Assembly (NCBI RefSeq): GCF_900099975.1
Contig: NZ_FNEI01000021.1
Location: 1-45,385 of the forward strand
Reading direction: 5' to 3'
DNA length: 45,385 nucleotides
Origin: Arthrobacter cupressi
Lineage (GTDB): Bacteria; Actinomycetota; Actinomycetes; Actinomycetales; Micrococcaceae
The translations under genes were made by a program, and so were the position numbers. Shown one piece after another: positions 42,258 through 45,385 of the stretch (position 1 is the stretch's first letter; every line of letters begins with the position of its first letter). The notes beneath the pieces were generated by a model. The model saw nothing but the letters and a program-made list of their open reading frames with translations, was not told where the DNA came from and ran no database searches.

Positions 42258-42375
42258 GCACCCGCAAGGGGCCAACGGCGGGCAACGCCGTAACGCCAAC
42301 GCTGTAACATAGAACAGAAGTCCGGGCGGCGGGAGGATCCGCCGTCGAAAACCTTTTGAACCAGTAGGGGAGAAC

Positions 42376-42615
42376 ATGCAGTTTCAACAGATCGCCGTTT
42401 CCATTGCCGCGCAGGGCGGCGAAGGTGGCCACGAGGAACTGGCTCCGCTGTGGGCCGAGCCGTGGGTCTTCGGCATCGTCATGTTCGCGATCCTGTGCGT
42501 CCTGATGTTCGTGACCGTGTCCTACACCAACCTGGGAAACCGCCACGAGCCCGTTGACGAACACTCGGACCCGCACCGCCAGCACCCGGCCAAGCACTCA
42601 GGGTTTGGCCACTAA
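42376..42615 (+). CDS. Small single-pass membrane protein (79 aa)
   Basis: The chain has one membrane helix (about 32-50: FGIVMFAILCVLMFVTVSY) between a short acidic N terminus and a His-rich tail (HEPVDEHSDPHRQHPAKHSGFGH). The family is not recognised. The gene is supported by a strong GGGGAG upstream of ATG, by TAACAT (42305-42310) as possible -10 box, and by overlap with nadD. The His-rich tail might bind metal, but there is no direct evidence. Confidence 0.72.
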   Translation: MQFQQIAVSIAAQGGEGGHEELAPLWAEPWVFGIVMFAILCVLMFVTVSYTNLGNRHEPVDEHSDPHRQHPAKHSGFGH

Positions 42616-43288
42616 GATTTCTGCTGCAAAACCCTTCGGCGACACGGGGCGCAGGATCCGCCTTGGCGTGATGGGTGGGACGTTCGATCCCATCCATCAC
42701 GGCCACTTGGTTGCCGCCAGTGAGGTCGCCGCCAAGTTCAGGCTGGACGAGGTGGTCTTCGTGCCCACCGGGCAACCCTGGCAGAAATCCAGCAAAGCGG
42801 TCAGCGAGCCCGAGCACCGGTACCTGATGACGGTGATCGCCACCGCGTCGAACCCCAACTTCACTGTCAGCCGCGTGGACGTGGACCGCCCCGGCCCCAC
42901 CTTCACCATTGACACCCTGCGGGACCTGCGCGCCCAGCGCCCGGACGCCGACCTCTTCTTCATCACCGGCGCCGACGCCCTGGCCCAGATCCTGTCTTGG
43001 AAGGACGTGGACGAGCTCTGGAAGCTGGCGCACTTTGTGGGCGTCACCAGGCCCGGCCACGAGCTTGACGATATGGGCAGGGAGGACGTCAGCTTGCTCG
43101 AAGTGCCGGCCATGGCGATTTCCTCGACCGATTGCCGTGCCCGCGTGGCAGTCGGAAACCCTGTCTGGTACCTCGTCCCTGACGGCGTGGTGCAGTACAT
43201 CGCCAAGTACGGCCTCTACGCGGAAAAGCAGCATCCAGAGTCCGCGCCGTCATTGACCGGAACAGACCGCCGAGCACTTACTGAGTGA
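42605..43288 (+). CDS. nadD: Nicotinate-nucleotide adenylyltransferase
   Basis: Encodes 227 aa from TTG at 42605. The nucleotidyltransferase motif GVMGGTFDPIHHGHLVAA contains the HxGH. VFVPTGQPWQK and the C-terminal ISSTDCRAR (usual form ISSTxIR, with Cys for Ile) complete the active site. It makes NaAD in NAD synthesis. The first beta strand (RRIRLGVMGG) is essential for the fold, so a start inside GTG/ATG at 42668-42671 is unlikely; ATG at 42554 is an alternative. It overlaps the 79-aa gene by 11 bases. Homologue of Rv2421c. Confidence 0.93.
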   Translation: MATKISAAKPFGDTGRRIRLGVMGGTFDPIHHGHLVAASEVAAKFRLDEVVFVPTGQPWQKSSKAVSEPEHRYLMTVIATASNPNFTVSRVDVDRPGPTFTIDTLRDLRAQRPDADLFFITGADALAQILSWKDVDELWKLAHFVGVTRPGHELDDMGREDVSLLEVPAMAISSTDCRARVAVGNPVWYLVPDGVVQYIAKYGLYAEKQHPESAPSLTGTDRRALTE

Positions 43289-43295
43289 GTTTTGA

Positions 43296-44603
43296 ATGAG
43301 CCAGGAACAGCCCCCCATCCGCAGCCGGCGTGAGCTTCGTCGAGCCCGGGAACAGCACCTGGAACAGGCGGCGCCGTCCGGAGCCGCGGCAAATTCAAAC
43401 GGCCACGCTGCGCGGCCCGCTGCCCAGGCCCTCGCCGCCGACGCCCCGGCTGCTGAGACGCGGAAGGCGCCCGGCCCCGATACCAGGCGCATGCGGCGGG
43501 TTTCCGACGCCCCCGTGGACGCCGAGCCCAGCGCCGAACGCTCCTCCCAGGCCCGGGCCAGGGACCGTGCCGCGCTGCGCGCCATCAAGGAGCTCGCGGA
43601 CAAGGAAGGCCAGCTGTCCAAGGGCGGCCCGCCGACCCGCAGGCAGCTTCGTCTCCAGCAACTGCAGGAGGAACTCGCTCCGGGGACCTCCATGATCCCG
43701 GTGGTCCCGCCGGCGGCCGCGGCTTCCGCCGACGTGCCGGCCCCGGGTGCCGCTGCTCCTGCGCCCGGCAAGCCAGCCCCTGCCGGACCGTACCGCACTG
43801 CTCCCGACGGCGCCATCAGGGTCACCGCCGGACCCTCGGCGCCCGCCGCGGAGACTTCCGCGCAGCCGGCGGAGATGTCCGTGGAACAGGCCCTCGCGGC
43901 CCGGGAGCTGCTCAGCGCACAGGCCCGCAATCAAGCCAATAAGCTCGCACACATCGCCTCCTTGGACGCCGCCCCCGCGGAAGGGGAGGCCCCGGAAGCG
44001 GCCGGAGCGCAGAACGCCGGGGACGAAGAAGCCGAGGACCAGCAGGCCCTCGCCAGGCAGATCGCCGAGGCAGAACGGGAAGCGGTCCTCAACAAACGCG
44101 CCGAGGCCAAGCAGAAGCTTGCCGAACAGGCCGGGCGGCCCCCGGCGGCCAAGACCGGGCCGGCAACAGCGAACAACCTGGCCATGGTCACGCCGCTCGA
44201 ATTCGTCAAGGTGCCGGGTGTCGACCGGCCCATGATGAAGCCGCCGGCTACCAGCTTCGTTCCCTTGGTGACCTCGGCCGGCCCCAAAGTGGGCAAGGAG
44301 CCGGCAATCGCGGCAAAGCAGCGCAGCAAGCGCGGCCGCGCGGCCGTACTGGCCCGGGCCGAAGCCGCTGCGAAGGCGGCCGGCAAGCGGCCGGCAGGGG
44401 ACGCCGTCGTCGGCTCCGAGGAAACTTCGCCGGCAGCCCCAGTCGCCGCACGCACCGCGTACGGACTGGAACCGCTCGACGCCGCCACCGCCGGGCTTGC
44501 CCGTGCCCGCCGCCAGCAACTGCTCATCCTCTGCCTGGCCGTCATCGCCGTTGCCGCCGTCATTGCCGGCATCGTGTTCTTTGCCAGCGGTACCTCCCGC
44601 TGA
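43296..44603 (+). CDS. Tail-anchored protein of unknown function (435 aa)
   Basis: The N terminus (MSQEQPPIRSRRELRRAREQHLEQ) is basic and helical. A long disordered Ala/Pro/Glu-rich region with some helices follows (RARDRAALRAIKELADKEGQLSKGGPPTRRQLRLQQLQEEL near 90-130, and a charged coiled-coil-like part near 245-285). The chain ends with one hydrophobic segment (about 407-430) and SGTSR, so it is predicted to be anchored by its C terminus with the bulk in the cytosol. It starts 7 bases after nadD and precedes rsfS by 59 bases. The family is not recognised; a small hairpin (44618-44634) lies after it. Confidence 0.75.
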   Translation: MSQEQPPIRSRRELRRAREQHLEQAAPSGAAANSNGHAARPAAQALAADAPAAETRKAPGPDTRRMRRVSDAPVDAEPSAERSSQARARDRAALRAIKELADKEGQLSKGGPPTRRQLRLQQLQEELAPGTSMIPVVPPAAAASADVPAPGAAAPAPGKPAPAGPYRTAPDGAIRVTAGPSAPAAETSAQPAEMSVEQALAARELLSAQARNQANKLAHIASLDAAPAEGEAPEAAGAQNAGDEEAEDQQALARQIAEAEREAVLNKRAEAKQKLAEQAGRPPAAKTGPATANNLAMVTPLEFVKVPGVDRPMMKPPATSFVPLVTSAGPKVGKEPAIAAKQRSKRGRAAVLARAEAAAKAAGKRPAGDAVVGSEETSPAAPVAARTAYGLEPLDAATAGLARARRQQLLILCLAVIAVAAVIAGIVFFASGTSR

Positions 44604-44662
44604 CCACCACAACGTTCGCAGGCCGCTGGCCTGCACCGGATTAACACCACCCAAGGAGTCCC

Positions 44663-45061
44663 GTGACTGCACATGAATCATCCATCGTCCTGGCCCGCCA
44701 CGCCGCCCGCGCGGCAGCGGACAAGCTCGCCGAGGACATCATCGCCCTGGACGTGAGCGAACGCCTCGCCCTCACCGATGTCTTCCTGATCGCTTCGGCG
44801 CCCACCGAGCGCCAGGTGAACGCCATCGTCGACAGCATCGAGGAGGAACTGCTCAAGAAGGACCTGCGGCCCGTGCGCCGTGAAGGCCGCTCTGAAGGCC
44901 GCTGGGTCCTGCTGGACTACGCGGACATCGTGGTGCACGTCCAGCACACTGAAGACCGGGTGTTCTACGCCCTCGAACGCCTCTGGAAGGACTGCCCGGT
45001 GGTGGACCTGGAACTCGCCGGCGAGGACGGCGCCAAGGCCGCCATCCAGGAAGGCGCGTAG
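44663..45061 (+). CDS. rsfS: Ribosomal silencing factor RsfS
   Basis: Encodes 132 aa of the YbeB/Iojap family: ARAAADKLAEDIIALDVSERLALTDVFLIASAPTERQVNAI, then EGRSEGRWVLLDYADIVVHVQHTEDRVFYALERLW. RsfS binds L14 on the 50S subunit and prevents joining with 30S when nutrients are short. The GTG start follows AAGGAG. The nadD-rsfS neighbourhood is the common bacterial arrangement. Homologue of Rv2420c. Confidence 0.95.
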   Translation: MTAHESSIVLARHAARAAADKLAEDIIALDVSERLALTDVFLIASAPTERQVNAIVDSIEEELLKKDLRPVRREGRSEGRWVLLDYADIVVHVQHTEDRVFYALERLWKDCPVVDLELAGEDGAKAAIQEGA

Positions 45062-45108
45062 GCCCGAAGCCCGTGTTTCCGGGCCAGGACAGCCAAAATA
45101 TGCCCGAT

Positions 45109-45138
45109 TTGGAATTTTCGGAAAGGCTGTTCTAAGAT
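45109..45138 (+). promoter_or_regulatory. Promoter of tRNA-Ala
   Basis: TTGGAA (45109-45114), an 18-base spacer and TAAGAT (45133-45138) form a good sigma-70-like promoter, with a start near 45145 and a 5' leader of about 70 bases to the tRNA. Confidence 0.6.
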
Positions 45139-45216
45139 ATTGGAGTTGCTTCGCCGCAAGGCAGGGCGGGAAAGGCTAAACCAAGCTTTTCCTCGCTCGT
45201 GAGGCAGCGAAAATAC

Positions 45217-45292
45217 GGGGGTATGGCGCAGTTGGTAGCGCGTCTGCATGGCATGCAGAAGGTCAGGGGTTCGAATCCCCTTACCTCCACCA
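45217..45292 (+). tRNA. tRNA-Ala (anticodon GGC)
   Basis: The acceptor GGGGGTA pairs with TACCTCC and contains the G3-U70 wobble pair that defines tRNA-Ala. The anticodon stem TCTGC/GCAGA encloses loop ATGGCAT with anticodon GGC. The T loop is TTCGAAT, the discriminator is A, and the 3' CCA is encoded (45290-45292). Confidence 0.96.
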
Positions 45293-45293
45293 A

Positions 45294-45385
45294 TGTGATG
45301 TAGCGGGACATCCTTTACGGATGTGTCGGGACATCGTTGACACCCCCGGTCTTCGGACCGGGGGTGTTTTGTTTTTTCGGCTGGT
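45294..45385. mobile_element. Probable end of an IS481-like element at the right edge
   Basis: One base after the tRNA CCA the sequence reads TGTGATG and then two repeats, TGTAGCGGGACATCCTTTAC (45299-45318) and TGTGTCGGGACATCGTTGAC (45322-45341). These are reverse complements of the left-edge units, with a few differences. The rest of the element would lie beyond the window. The IS family is inferred from the repeat form. Confidence 0.45.
45341..45377 (+). terminator. Terminator, identical hairpin to the left edge
   Basis: The 26-base hairpin (stem 45341-45351 with 45356-45366, TTCG loop) is identical to 133-158 and is followed by TTTTGTTTTTT. It can end the tRNA-Ala transcript if that reads through the repeats, or it can belong to the adjoining element. 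Confidence 0.8.

Noticed and set aside
42668..42673. GTG/ATG at 42668-42671 as the nadD start
   Set aside because: It would remove the first beta strand of the nucleotidyltransferase fold just before GGTFDPIHHGH.
1..45385. Composite transposon carrying the whole window
   Set aside because: The cargo is essential housekeeping genes in conserved order; the repeats more likely mark contig ends at separate IS copies.

Overview
The window reads as a stretch of a high-GC actinobacterial chromosome, most likely a member of the Micrococcaceae close to Arthrobacter/Pseudarthrobacter. I base this on GC-rich codon use, frequent GTG/TTG starts, many start codons sitting directly behind a -10 box, a close homologue of the mycothiol-dependent reductase Rv2466c, two adjacent clpP genes, an actinobacterial-type RpiB, and a gene order that broadly follows the Mycobacterium tuberculosis Rv2477c-Rv2420c block. 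The genus is inferred from recalled protein similarity, not from a search.

Left part (1-12.5 kb): IS481-like end repeats and a terminator, then an ssb-type gene, ettA (ribosome-associated ABC-F ATPase), tesB (acyl-CoA thioesterase), an unknown 227-aa protein, an mscS-glbO pair (small mechanosensitive channel plus group II truncated haemoglobin), an NAD-dependent epimerase-like gene, an OsmC-family gene, pepN, a DUF1648-like membrane protein, and an rpiB-nei operon.

Middle (12.5-24.3 kb): tRNA-Gly(TCC) and tRNA-Pro(TGG), then the proteostasis block tig, clpP1-clpP2 and clpX with a ClgR-like site upstream of clpP1. A mycothiol-reductase-like gene, an Fpg-family glycosylase, a gene-free but structured 440-base stretch, type 2-like valS, a DUF488 gene, an SDR gene and a membrane EEP-family gene follow.

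Right part (24.3-45.4 kb): an isoleucine T-box controls ileS, which is translationally coupled to folC, followed by a DUF4233 membrane protein and ndk. Then come VKOR, a large RNase E/G, a VOC protein, a TPP riboswitch with a thiD-tenA fusion, rplU-rpmA-obgE-proB-proA, a small membrane protein, nadD, a tail-anchored unknown, rsfS and tRNA-Ala(GGC). The window ends in IS481-like repeats in the opposite orientation and a second copy of the left-end terminator.

Most genes are housekeeping. I did not find a phage, CRISPR array, defence island or biosynthetic cluster. The most interesting signals are regulatory or small: recurrent leaderless start sites (11 genes), a candidate structured RNA between fpg and valS, a reductase that lacks the second cysteine of its CxxC motif, a promoter inside the end of proB, and the repeats bracketing the window, which suggest that the window is a contig bounded by insertion-sequence copies.
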